Source: Acidihalobacter yilgarnensis
GTDB lineage: Bacteria; Pseudomonadota; Gammaproteobacteria; DSM-5130; Acidihalobacteraceae
Direction: 5' to 3'
NCBI RefSeq assembly: GCF_001753245.1
Contig: NZ_CP017415.1
Span: 1,454,501-1,518,500, forward strand
DNA: 64,000 nucleotides
Shown: positions 52,823 to 63,080 of the stretch, one piece after another
How the letters are laid out: each line of letters begins with the position of its first letter
How positions within the stretch are numbered: position 1 is the first letter of the stretch
The notes under the pieces: generated by a model
What the model was told of the DNA's origin: nothing
The model's input: only the letters and a program-made list of their open reading frames with translations
Database searches by the model: none
Program-made: the position numbers and the translations under genes

Positions 52823-54355
52823 TCAGTGGTAGTAGCCGGGGCCACGCAGATGGTCGTGCGCCTCGGGTAAGGACAGTGCCTGTTGTTCGGGCAGAGGCTG
52901 GCGATCGAGACCGCGCTTGAGGATCGATTCGAGGCTCTTGTAGCGACAGGCGCCGAGCAGCAGGGCGCGTTGGCAGGCGGCTTCGAGGCGATCCTGACCG
53001 AAGCGTTCACCCAGGCGCATGATCCCTAAGCAAGAGCGGAAGCCTTGCTGGGGATGCGGCCGGGACAGGACCTGGCTGATCACCCCGGCGGTGGCCGGAC
53101 CGCTTTTCTCGGCCCAGCGCACCAGTCGCTGCGGCGTCCATTCGGCATACTCACGGTGGGCCTTGGGCATGTGCGCGGTGATCGTGGTGTGACGGCCCTT
53201 GGCCGGGGAGCGTACATGGCTGGCGACGCGCTGGCCCTTGTGGAAGCACTCCAGGGTATGGGCGGTCAGCCGGGCATCGAGCTGTTGCCTGACCAGGGCG
53301 TACGGCACTGAGTAGTAATGGCCGTCGACCTCGACGTGGTAGTCGATGTGTACCCGGACCTTTTTCCAGGTGGCGAACACATAGGGCGTGGCGGGCAACA
53401 CCCGCAGGGCGGGCTGATCGATCTGTTCGAAGGCCTCACGGCGTGTGCCGGGCAGCTTCTTGAACGGGCGGTTGTTGAGCCGCTCCAGCAGGGTCGCGAT
53501 CGCGGCATTGAGTTCCTTCAACGTGAAGAAGGTGCGATGACGCAAGGCGGCGAGGATCCAGCGCTCGACCACCAGCACGGCGTTCTCGACCTTGGCCTTG
53601 TCGCGCGGCTTGCGCACGCGTGCGGGGACGACCGCCACGCCATAGTGCTCGGCCAGTTCCGCATAGCTGGGGTTGAGGTCCGGCTCATAACGGCACGCCT
53701 TGCTGACGCCGCTACGCAGGTTATCCGGGACGACGACCTCGCTCACCCCGCCGAGGAACTCAAAGGCCCGCACATGCGCACCGATCCAGTCGGGTAGCGT
53801 CTGTGTCCAGGTCGCCTCGGCGTAGGTGTAGTTGGAGGCCCCGAGCACCGCGATGAAGACCTGCGCGGTACGCACCTCACCGGTGTGTTGGTCGATGATC
53901 TCGACCGTCTGGCCGGCATAGTCGACGAACAGCTTCTCGCCGGCACGATGGGTCTGGCGCATCACCCGATCGAGCTTGCCGGCCCAACGGCGGTAGTGGG
54001 TACAGAACCACGTATAGGCGAAGCCGTCGCGGTAAGCCGCCCGGTACTCTTCCCACAGCAGCATCAGAGTGACGCCGGGACGGCGCAGTTCCTGATGCAC
54101 CACCGGCCAGTCCGGTAGTGGGCGCGTAGCGGCCGGTACCGCCGACGCGGGCGGGAACAGACGACGCTCGATCTCGGTATCGCTCAAGCCCGCCGGCAGC
54201 GGCCAGTTCAAACCCGAGACAGCAAAGCGTCGCTCGTACTCGGCCACGCTGCTGCGGGCGATGCGCACGCTCTCGGCGACCTGGCGGGCGGGCAACTGCG
54301 CTTCGAACCGCAGTCGTAAAACTTCTCGAATCTTGCGCATGGACAATCGCTCCAT
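52823..54355 (-). CDS. istA: IS21 transposase IstA
   Basis: A 510-residue DDE transposase: N-terminal helix-turn-helix (MRKIREVLRLRFEAQLPARQ), a catalytic core with EKLFVDYAGQTVEIID (first Asp), VVPDNLRSGVSKA (second Asp) and KPRDKAKVENAVLVVE (Glu), then a C-terminal beta domain. Full length with no visible lesion. It lies upstream of istB on the minus strand. Confidence 0.95.
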   Translation of the reverse strand: MERLSMRKIREVLRLRFEAQLPARQVAESVRIARSSVAEYERRFAVSGLNWPLPAGLSDTEIERRLFPPASAVPAATRPLPDWPVVHQELRRPGVTLMLLWEEYRAAYRDGFAYTWFCTHYRRWAGKLDRVMRQTHRAGEKLFVDYAGQTVEIIDQHTGEVRTAQVFIAVLGASNYTYAEATWTQTLPDWIGAHVRAFEFLGGVSEVVVPDNLRSGVSKACRYEPDLNPSYAELAEHYGVAVVPARVRKPRDKAKVENAVLVVERWILAALRHRTFFTLKELNAAIATLLERLNNRPFKKLPGTRREAFEQIDQPALRVLPATPYVFATWKKVRVHIDYHVEVDGHYYSVPYALVRQQLDARLTAHTLECFHKGQRVASHVRSPAKGRHTTITAHMPKAHREYAEWTPQRLVRWAEKSGPATAGVISQVLSRPHPQQGFRSCLGIMRLGERFGQDRLEAACQRALLLGACRYKSLESILKRGLDRQPLPEQQALSLPEAHDHLRGPGYYH

Positions 54356-54754
54356 CTCGACCCCTTCGCTCCGTTAAAAGGGTCGATCCTAGTGGATGAT
54401 GTCCTGCGTCACCCCCTGCCCACGGGGTGGCCGAATGGCCGTGAAACGGGTGGCCGAATGGCCGTGAAACGGGTGGCCGAATGCGCGTGAAATGGGTGGC
54501 CGAATCAGCGTGAAATCAGTGGCCGAATGACCGCGAAATACGCACTGTGGACCGCTCGGTCGGCGGCCAGGGTGTTGGGGAGTTCCTTCTCGTGGACGCC
54601 CTGCGCCTCAGTTTGGAAGTAGCGCAGCAGATTGCGGCCATTGCGGTAATCGTGGATGCGAAGGATGAGCGAGCCGAAAGTTTCTATTGGTATTTTGACT
54701 TCCAACCGTTCCAGCAAACCCCGCTGCGGCTGTTCCTGCCCATGGGACATACTA

Positions 54755-55847
54755 AGCAGTACATTGATAACCCGACATGATATGATTTAGGGATGGAGAA
54801 ATTAGACGGACGCAAGCTTGATCGCAGCACGCTGGAAGCCATTCGCATTCGAGCCGTGATGAGGGTCGAGGCCGGCGAAAGCCCCGAAGTCGTGATCCAG
54901 GCCTTGGGCTTTCATCGTAGCCAGATTTACGCCTGGTTGGCGGCGTACCGCGAGGGCGGCCTTGAGGCGCTTCGCCAGCGCAAGGCCAAGGGTCGAGAGC
55001 CGAAGCTCAGGGGCGGGCAGCTGGATCGGCTCTACCGGCTCATCACCGAGCACAACCCCACGCAATTGAAGTTCGAGTTCGCTCTGTGGACGCGTGCGAT
55101 GGTCCGCGAACTCATCCGCCGCGAGTTTAAGGTACGCCTCAGCGAGGTGTCGGTGGGCCGTCTGCTGCGTACGCTGGGGCTGTCGCCACAGCGTCCTTTG
55201 CACCGGGCCTATCAACGTGACGAGGCAGCGGTCGAGCATTGGCAGGCCGTGGCCTACCCCGAGATACGCCGGCTGGCCAAGCGCGAGAAGGCCACGATCT
55301 ACTTCGGTGATGAGGCCAGCGTGCGTTCGGATCACCACAGCGGCACCTCCTGGGCACCGATCGGTCAGACGCCGGTCATTGAGACCACCGGCGCTCGATT
55401 TGGCGTGAACATGATCTCGGCCGTCAGCCCCCGAGGCGGGCTACGCTTTATGACCTTCACCGGCACCCTGACGGCGCCTATGTTCATCGACTTTCTGGGA
55501 CGGCTGATCGAGGGGGCTACCACCCCGGTCTTTCTGATCGTCGACGGACACCCGGTGCACCGCTCACGCAAAGTCAGGGACTTCGTTGACGGCACCGCGG
55601 GTCGGCTCCGACTCTTTATCCTGCCGGCGTACTCACCTCATCTGAACCCGGACGAATGGGTATGGAACTGGCTCAAGCGGCACCACCTGGGCAAGGTCCG
55701 CCACAGTGGCCCGGATCAGCTTCGCCAAACGGTCACGCGATTTCTGCGCAGGCTGCAGCGGCTCACTCACATCGTCAAAGGCTTTTTCCAGGATAAAAAC
55801 CTCGCCTACATCCACAATCAATAATGTCGGGTAATTAACGTACTGCT
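54755..55847 (+). mobile_element. IS630-family element with TA target duplication
   Basis: Termini AGCAGTAC...CCCGACAT at 54755-54778 and its imperfect reverse complement ending at 55847 are flanked by the dinucleotide TA on both sides (54753-54754, 55848-55849), the IS630/Tc1 hallmark. One transposase gene fills it. It inserted near the 3' end of the GNAT gene. Confidence 0.93.
54793..55824 (+). CDS. IS630-family transposase
   Basis: A 343-residue Tc1/mariner-type transposase: an N-terminal helix-turn-helix (ALGFHRSQIYAWLAAYREGG), a winged-helix part and a DDE core with IYFGDEASVRSDHH (first Asp), VFLIVDGHPVHRS (second Asp) and LPAYSPHLNPDEWVWNWLKR (Glu). The frame is intact, so it may be active. 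Confidence 0.95.
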   Translation: MEKLDGRKLDRSTLEAIRIRAVMRVEAGESPEVVIQALGFHRSQIYAWLAAYREGGLEALRQRKAKGREPKLRGGQLDRLYRLITEHNPTQLKFEFALWTRAMVRELIRREFKVRLSEVSVGRLLRTLGLSPQRPLHRAYQRDEAAVEHWQAVAYPEIRRLAKREKATIYFGDEASVRSDHHSGTSWAPIGQTPVIETTGARFGVNMISAVSPRGGLRFMTFTGTLTAPMFIDFLGRLIEGATTPVFLIVDGHPVHRSRKVRDFVDGTAGRLRLFILPAYSPHLNPDEWVWNWLKRHHLGKVRHSGPDQLRQTVTRFLRRLQRLTHIVKGFFQDKNLAYIHNQ

Positions 55848-55956
55848 TAGTATCGCGGCGCTGTTTGCCTAGCTTGCTTGATCCGGTGCGTGCCAAACAT
55901 CGACGTTCAAACGATGTGCCTGATGAAAATTTTTCGTGGGGTGGCATTGTGCCGAT

Positions 55957-56805
55957 TCAGGCATCAATCTCGATCTTCTCAGTCTCCGGGGCGGACTGCG
56001 AATCCACCGCATATCCCTTGCCAAGACGATGAGCGATCGATTCTGGATCGGCATGCGAAGTCACGACATAGGTCCAGACATCCTTCATGCGTGGCGTCGC
56101 GTATTCGGCAACCGCCCCGATTTCCTGGAGATGTTTGCGCACGACTTGCGGTTGTCCGGGACCGTGCACAGTCAGGAACCATTCATCGGCGTCGGGCGCG
56201 CCGACCACCTCGTTGTCGAAACCACCCCGGACGAGCATGCCGGCGACAGAAAACCAGACGTGCCTGACGCGGGACTCGACGGCATCGATGAACACGCCAG
56301 CGCCCGCGTCAGTCTGTAGCGCCGCGACCCAGGCCTCGGGATCGGTGAAGGCGCCGGTAAAGCGCCAGTCGTACATGACGCCGCGTCCACCGGAATAGGA
56401 CCGTCGCTGTACCGAGAACACCGGGTCACCTTCGACATGATGTTCGTTACCCGACCAGGCGGTTGAGGTGGCCTGCGTGAAGGTTTCCTCGCGCGATTTG
56501 GACGACCAGAGCTTTTCAAGTTCTTCATGCAGGAGCAGGCCGCAACGAAGTTCTCCGGGGAACACCCAAATGGAAAGCAGCCCCTCGGGCATGGCCTTGG
56601 CGCCAAAGCGGATAGGAAACGGAATGGACAGCATGCCGGTATCCGCCTGTGTTGCCGCGCTGGCGACATTGAGGGACAGCTTGCCGGCTTCCGGGGAAAA
56701 TTTGCCCAGTAGACGCCCAAGCAACACCGCGTGCCGATCGAATCCTCTGAGCAGTTTGTCGAAAAGGTCGACGCGAAGTCCGGATAGCTCCTGATAGTCA
56801 GGCAT
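55957..56805 (-). CDS. Hypothetical protein (282 aa)
   Basis: A 282-residue protein with no signal peptide or recognised domain; acidic, with several Trp and Gly motifs (GGRGVMYDWRFTGAFTDPEA, FLTVHGPGQPQVVRKHLQEI) and an acidic tail (APETEKIEIDA). Its ATG overlaps the methyltransferase gene by eight bases, so it is the last gene of a three-gene minus-strand operon. It may be a substrate or partner of that enzyme. Confidence 0.65.
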   Translation of the reverse strand: MPDYQELSGLRVDLFDKLLRGFDRHAVLLGRLLGKFSPEAGKLSLNVASAATQADTGMLSIPFPIRFGAKAMPEGLLSIWVFPGELRCGLLLHEELEKLWSSKSREETFTQATSTAWSGNEHHVEGDPVFSVQRRSYSGGRGVMYDWRFTGAFTDPEAWVAALQTDAGAGVFIDAVESRVRHVWFSVAGMLVRGGFDNEVVGAPDADEWFLTVHGPGQPQVVRKHLQEIGAVAEYATPRMKDVWTYVVTSHADPESIAHRLGKGYAVDSQSAPETEKIEIDA

Positions 56806-57550
56806 GTTTCACCTCCAGGATATTGACGACGATGCCGCTCCCGCGCCGGTCGGTTGCCCGCACCTGCGTGGTTAAATTCTGTTTCTCCGCCAGCACGGGC
56901 AGGTCAAGCCCCTGGCCTTCCGCCCACGCAACATAGGCGCTACCGGCCGGCTTCAAGCGCGCGGGCAACTCATGCATGAACCGCTTGATGAGCTTGCCGT
57001 CCGTGTCGATCGCCATCGCGTGGCAAAGACCACCCGGCGCGGCAAAGAGCAGGGGCGCATTGAACACGATTAGGTCCCATTGCCGGCCGGTCTCGAAGGC
57101 GGAGAAAAGATCCGATTTCACCACGCGGGCAAACCGTTCGTTCGCCATCGCGTTGATTTCAGCAGCAGCCAGCGCCGCCGGATCGTTGTCCGAGAGCGTG
57201 AGTTCGTTGCCGGCGTCTGGCGGCGCCAGGGACAACCCGACGGCCCCGGTACCGCAGCCGATTTCCAGAATGGCCGCTTGACACGGCGACGCGCCGATGG
57301 CTTGGCGCATCAGATGTGTGCTCGATTGAGGCCAGGGGTGATACACATGCGAGGGCGCATAGATGGTCAGATCAGCGAAGGGGATGATCGCCGGATGCGA
57401 CTGTTGCGCGATAAAATCCGCGTGTCCGGTATCGAGGGCGGATGATTCATGGGTGACGCCGAGCAGTTCCAAAGCGGCGTGGCTGGATATCCGGTGCTCT
57501 TCGACCTCGCGCAGCACGGCAGGAATGGCTCGAATGATGTCAGCGCTCAA
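56798..57550 (-). CDS. SAM-dependent methyltransferase (PrmC/RlmG-like)
   Basis: A 250-residue class I methyltransferase. The SAM-binding motif I is ILEIGCGTGAVGLSL (about 100-114), motif II ELTLSDNDPAALAAAE, and motif IV reads LIVFNAPLL, resembling the NPPY-type motif of N-methyltransferases that modify Gln, Asn or bases. I prefer the TTG at 57550, preceded by GGAGGT, over an upstream frame that overlaps the membrane-protein gene entirely. Substrate unknown. Confidence 0.75.
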   Translation of the reverse strand: MSADIIRAIPAVLREVEEHRISSHAALELLGVTHESSALDTGHADFIAQQSHPAIIPFADLTIYAPSHVYHPWPQSSTHLMRQAIGASPCQAAILEIGCGTGAVGLSLAPPDAGNELTLSDNDPAALAAAEINAMANERFARVVKSDLFSAFETGRQWDLIVFNAPLLFAAPGGLCHAMAIDTDGKLIKRFMHELPARLKPAGSAYVAWAEGQGLDLPVLAEKQNLTTQVRATDRRGSGIVVNILEVKHA

Positions 57551-57731
57551 GAAGCACCTCCCTGCGTTGCTGCGCCGCGATCTCAGCTTCATAGGCTTCA
57601 CGCTCGCGCTTACGCGCTTCGTCATCGAGCCGCGAGGCTCGGCGAACATACAAGAATGCGGCCAACAGCATGGCAGCGGCCGTGAAGCACCAAAGGCCAA
57701 GCACGAAAGGGAGTTCGAGAAATAGCGACAT
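57540..57731 (-). CDS. Small single-pass membrane protein (63 aa)
   Basis: Begins MSLFLELPFVLGLWCFTAAA; one transmembrane helix (about 7-28) then a charged helical, Arg/Glu-rich cytoplasmic tail (RLDDEARKREREAYEAEIAA). It overlaps the methyltransferase start by eleven bases and is probably the first gene of the operon. An ATG at 57761 is an alternative start. Function unknown. Confidence 0.6.
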   Translation of the reverse strand: MSLFLELPFVLGLWCFTAAAMLLAAFLYVRRASRLDDEARKREREAYEAEIAAQQRREVLLER

Positions 57732-57903
57732 GCGACGAGTCCGGAATGGGCTTGCCGACATTGTGTTTCCCGTGGAACCGCGCCAGATGTCTAAATAACC
57801 TCAAATCAGACGCTTATTCGTGTTTCTTAGGTATCCATGCGTGGAACCCGTCCCCGGATCGCCATGCATCGGGTTGCGCCAATGTGGCCGGGAATCGACC
57901 GAC

Positions 57904-58118
57904 TTGACGTGACGACGAGTAAGCGGTATGTATAATAGCTAGTGAACAACGGCATCCACGGGCCGCTACCGTGGACATTGAGTAGATTGGTTTCTCCCGC
58001 ATTCGATAGCGGGACGTTCGAGCAGCCTCCGCGCTGGGTGACATGCGCCGGTCAGAAGAAGACACCGGCACACGCCACTCAGCGCACCCGTCGGCCTACG
58101 ACGGGACAAGGAGGCATC
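57904..58118 (+). promoter_or_regulatory. Promoter and structured leader with four stem-loops
   Basis: TATAAT (57931-57936), with TTGACG upstream (21-bp spacing, non-optimal), is a plausible promoter. The following 180 nt can form four perfect stem-loops: 57955-57975 (7 bp), 57995-58014 (6 bp), 58047-58069 (6 bp) and 58087-58105 (7 bp). The last ends three bases before the Shine-Dalgarno AAGGAGG (58108-58114) of the next gene. This could be a regulatory 5' UTR or small RNA; no known riboswitch consensus is recognised. Confidence 0.5.
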
Positions 58119-58352
58119 ATGCTTTCGTTATATCTCACGCCGGCTACGCGGGCATGGCTTAGCCAGCTTGCGCGTTCCCGCGACATCGTGTCATCCGTGG
58201 ATCTTGTAGAAGAACTCGAGTATACCGGCCCCAACCAGGTCGACGCCGTTGCCGGACGCCTCCGGCAACGAGGCATTCAGCACGGGTTGCATCGCTTCTG
58301 TCCCCGCGGGCAGATAGCCACGCGCGATCTTGCCGTCGCTCTGCAAGACTGA
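58119..58352 (+). CDS. Small hypothetical protein (77 aa)
   Basis: A 77-residue protein (MLSLYLTPATRAWLSQLARS, then VSSVDLVEELEYTGPNQVDA) preceded by a perfect AAGGAGG five bases before the ATG, so it is almost certainly translated. It looks mostly helical, with a positively charged C-terminal part (RLRQRGIQHGLHRF). No family recognised. The structured leader suggests tight control. Confidence 0.6.
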   Translation: MLSLYLTPATRAWLSQLARSRDIVSSVDLVEELEYTGPNQVDAVAGRLRQRGIQHGLHRFCPRGQIATRDLAVALQD

Positions 58353-58390
58353 GCAGCTCGCAGCCGATGGCGACCCGTCAAATACCGACA

Positions 58391-58421
58391 ATCACGGCAG
58401 AATCAATCTGTCGTGATTTTT
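58391..58421 (+). terminator. Rho-independent terminator after the 77-aa gene
   Basis: ATCACGGCAG-AATCAAT-CTGTCGTGAT followed by TTTT, about 40 bases after the stop codon. Confidence 0.75.
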
Positions 58422-58468
58422 GTGGCTTTTGAGATATAGATTCGCCAGTTTGGAAAGTTTGATCCATG

Positions 58469-58497
58469 CGAGACGCCTATCGGCGTCTCGTGCTTTT
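58469..58497 (+). terminator. Second terminator-like hairpin upstream of nrdA
   Basis: CGAGACGCC-TATC-GGCGTCTCG, a perfect 9-bp stem followed by TGCTTTT. It lies about 50 nt after the first terminator and 134 nt before nrdA; it may end a short RNA or attenuate nrdA expression. Confidence 0.65.
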
Positions 58498-58630
58498 AAG
58501 ACCTCGTTTTCTCCGTTTCCGGCTCCCGCCGGCTGTAACCCCGTCGCGCATCGTGCGCGGACCGGCTTACAGGGCCAACGCCCCGCCCGACGGCGCGCTG
58601 CCGTCACATCAAAGCCAACGGAGCTTACCT

Positions 58631-61366
<2,736 letters not shown>

Positions 61367-61378
61367 GCTTGTTCTATT

Positions 61379-61404
61379 CTGGCCCGGGGATTATCCCGGG
61401 CCAG
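61379..61404 (+). terminator. Terminator after nrdA
   Basis: CTGGCCCGGG...CCCGGGCCAG, a perfect ten-base stem followed by CTTTCC, 13 bases after the stop. The U-tract is weak. Confidence 0.7.
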
Positions 61405-61823
61405 CTTTCCAGACGCGCCGTGGCGGGTCTCGAAAGAGGCGCTTGATCTGTTTGCGCCAATACGTTAAAAGTGGAAAAGGCATCCGTGGGCCTTGCCACG
61501 GAATATCGCTTCCAGCATCCAGGCTGGAACAAAGCTCAATGTGATGACCTATATCGCCGTTTGGCGAATATCCATCTACCGCATCCTGCGGCATTCCCGA
61601 TTTTTCTATGTCCGACATTGCCACCCCTATCCGTTATCCGCCGGATAAGGCTGTCGATTTCCACAAGACCGCCCCTCTTTAATCGGGCTCAATCATCCGG
61701 CGTGCACGCCGGATATCACCCGTCTGCGGGAGCATTCTCCTGTCGACGGGGAATCTTCCTATCCACTACGTGGACGGGATTTATTTTTCTCCTGGGGAGT
61801 AGTGGCCCCACGAGGAAATCATC
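61405..61823. other. Non-coding region with palindromes
   Basis: I see no convincing gene. Two short palindromes stand out: TTATCCGCCGGATAA at about 61636-61650, and a perfect 20-bp one at 61695-61714 (ATCCGGCGTGCACGCCGGAT). They share the ATCCG/CGGAT core and may be binding sites. A Shine-Dalgarno (GAGGAAATC) precedes the next gene. Confidence 0.5.
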
Positions 61824-62276
61824 ATGAAAAAATATCTTTTGTTTCTTGCCCTGCCTGCGCTGATTTCTCTCGGAGGTTGCGCGAGCTATGGGTATCAATC
61901 GTATGGCACGGGTCTTAGGGCCATGCAGACGGAAACCGGTGTTGTGGTTCACGACGCCATGGTTCGCATCAATCCGGGTACGCAAAGCATCGGCACCATG
62001 GCCGGTGCCGGTATCGGCGGCATTGCTGCAGCCGGCGCAGCCCAGGGTTCTGGTCAGTTCGGTCAACTATTGGCTGGTGCGGTTGGCGCCCTGGTGGGCG
62101 GCACCGTGGGCAATGCTGTGCAACAGCAAGCCACAGGGCCGGCGCAACAGGTCACGGTAGAACTGCCGGACCGACAGTTGATAACGGTGGTCGAACAAGG
62201 ATCGATGCTTCATTTGGGTGAGCGTGTGGGTATTTCTTACTCGCCCAGCGGCCGAGCCAGAGTTTTTCCTATGTGA
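61824..62276 (+). CDS. SlyB/Rcs-type glycine-zipper outer-membrane lipoprotein
   Basis: A 150-residue lipoprotein with lipobox ISLGGC (Cys 19), then a glycine-zipper domain (about 50-100, GTMAGAGIGGIAAAGAAQGS and LLAGAVGALVGGTVGNAV) as in SlyB/PcpA-type lipoproteins, then a short C-terminal beta part. Such proteins stabilise the outer membrane. It is unusual cargo beside ssb/recT but complete. Confidence 0.82.
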   Translation: MKKYLLFLALPALISLGGCASYGYQSYGTGLRAMQTETGVVVHDAMVRINPGTQSIGTMAGAGIGGIAAAGAAQGSGQFGQLLAGAVGALVGGTVGNAVQQQATGPAQQVTVELPDRQLITVVEQGSMLHLGERVGISYSPSGRARVFPM

Positions 62277-62358
62277 TTTATCTTCACACCCCCGTCGTTC
62301 CGGGATCGCGTAACTTGATTATGCCTTCCCGAACGGAGGAAGGCGTGAGGACACTCAC

Positions 62359-62448
62359 ATGACCGCTCTCATTTTCATGACTGCCACCATTATCGGCATG
62401 GTCATCGCTATTCCCGTCATTCGCGTAAAGCGAATCTTTCTCGGGTAA
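62359..62448 (+). CDS. Predicted 29-residue membrane peptide
   Basis: ATG at 62359 to TAA at 62448 encodes MTALIFMTATIIGMVIAIPV, then IRVKRIFLG: one hydrophobic helix followed by a short basic tail. AGGA at about 62337-62341 and GTGAGG nearer to the start are weak ribosome-binding candidates. The downstream terminator at 62460 supports a short transcribed gene. Confidence 0.5.
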   Translation: MTALIFMTATIIGMVIAIPVIRVKRIFLG

Positions 62449-62459
62449 TCACTGCTTCC

Positions 62460-62482
62460 GCGGGGCCTTCGGCCCCGCTTTT
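62460..62482 (+). terminator. Terminator upstream of ssb
   Basis: GCGGGGCC-TTC-GGCCCCGC followed by TTTT, a perfect eight-base stem. It separates the small peptide gene from ssb. Confidence 0.9.
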
Positions 62483-62573
62483 CACGGTGCTCACAAGCTT
62501 CGCGAAAAGCGATTTACGCGGAGCCGGACCGTTATTACTCCGGCCTATTCAATCCCCAAAAGGAGAAACAACC

Positions 62574-63038
62574 ATGCAAATGGTCATTGCACTCGGAAAC
62601 CTCGGAAAGGACCCCGAGATCCGTTACTCACAAAGCGGCATGCCGGTCGCGAATGTGTCGCTCGCCTGCAGCGAGAAATGGACGGACAAACAGTCCGGAG
62701 AACAGGTCGAGAAGACCGAATGGCTCAATCTCGTTGCGTTCGGACGCACAGCCGAAATCATGGGTGAATATCTCAAGAAAGGTTCGAAGATATTCATTCA
62801 AGGCAAGCTGCAGACCGACAAGTACGAGAAGGACGGCCAGACCCGATATGTGACAAAGGTTGTCGTTAGATCCATGCAGATGCTTGGCCAGCCGTCGGGT
62901 GGTAATGGCAACGACGGTGAGAAGCACCGCGGAGCGAATCAGCAAAATTCGCGTTCGGCGCCTCAGCCCGCCCATGCCGGTCATTCGGCCGATTCCGGCG
63001 CTCCGGATTTCGACTTCGACGACGATATTCCGTTCTGA
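62574..63038 (+). CDS. ssb: Single-stranded DNA-binding protein
   Basis: A 154-residue SSB: an OB fold (about 1-105, IALGNLGKDPEIRYSQSGMP, TEWLNLVAFGRTAEI), a Gln/Asn/Gly/His-rich linker and the acidic tip DDDIPF that recruits partner proteins. The ATG at 62574 follows AAAAGGAGAAA. Mobile-element SSB protects the transferred strand and usually works with a RecT-type annealase, which follows here. Confidence 0.95.
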   Translation: MQMVIALGNLGKDPEIRYSQSGMPVANVSLACSEKWTDKQSGEQVEKTEWLNLVAFGRTAEIMGEYLKKGSKIFIQGKLQTDKYEKDGQTRYVTKVVVRSMQMLGQPSGGNGNDGEKHRGANQQNSRSAPQPAHAGHSADSGAPDFDFDDDIPF

Positions 63039-63080
63039 ATGGCACGTTTTTAGGAATCGTTGACCAAACAGGAGAAATCC

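Larger units (their letters stand above)
51927..54544 (-). mobile_element. IS21-family element with 8-bp target duplication
   Basis: Termini are related inverted repeats (TGCGTATTTCGCG...ATTCGGCCAC on each side). The element is flanked by the perfect duplication CTGTGGAC (51919-51926 and 54545-54552). Repeated gtggccgaatg motifs near the right end (54428-54530) are the multiple terminal repeats typical of IS21. It carries istA and istB and looks complete and recent. Confidence 0.95.
51645..55867 (+). pseudogene. GNAT toxin gene split by two insertion sequences
   Basis: Three exons-like pieces join in frame: 51645-51926 (FDCGNEDLNRYLCKQARQDA ... LLGRLAVD), 54553-54754 (RSVGGQGVGEFLLVDALRLS ... 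LFLPMGHT) and 55850-55867 (SIAALFA and stop). Together they form a TacT-like GNAT acetyltransferase, missing only the first few N-terminal residues. The IS21 interrupts the acetyl-CoA loop; the IS630 cuts seven residues from the end. The direct repeats at each junction show simple sequential transposition. Confidence 0.85.

Noticed and set aside
61391-61827. Small frames on both strands between nrdA and the lipoprotein gene
   Set aside because: They cross the nrdA terminator or palindromes, lack ribosome-binding sites and resemble no protein.
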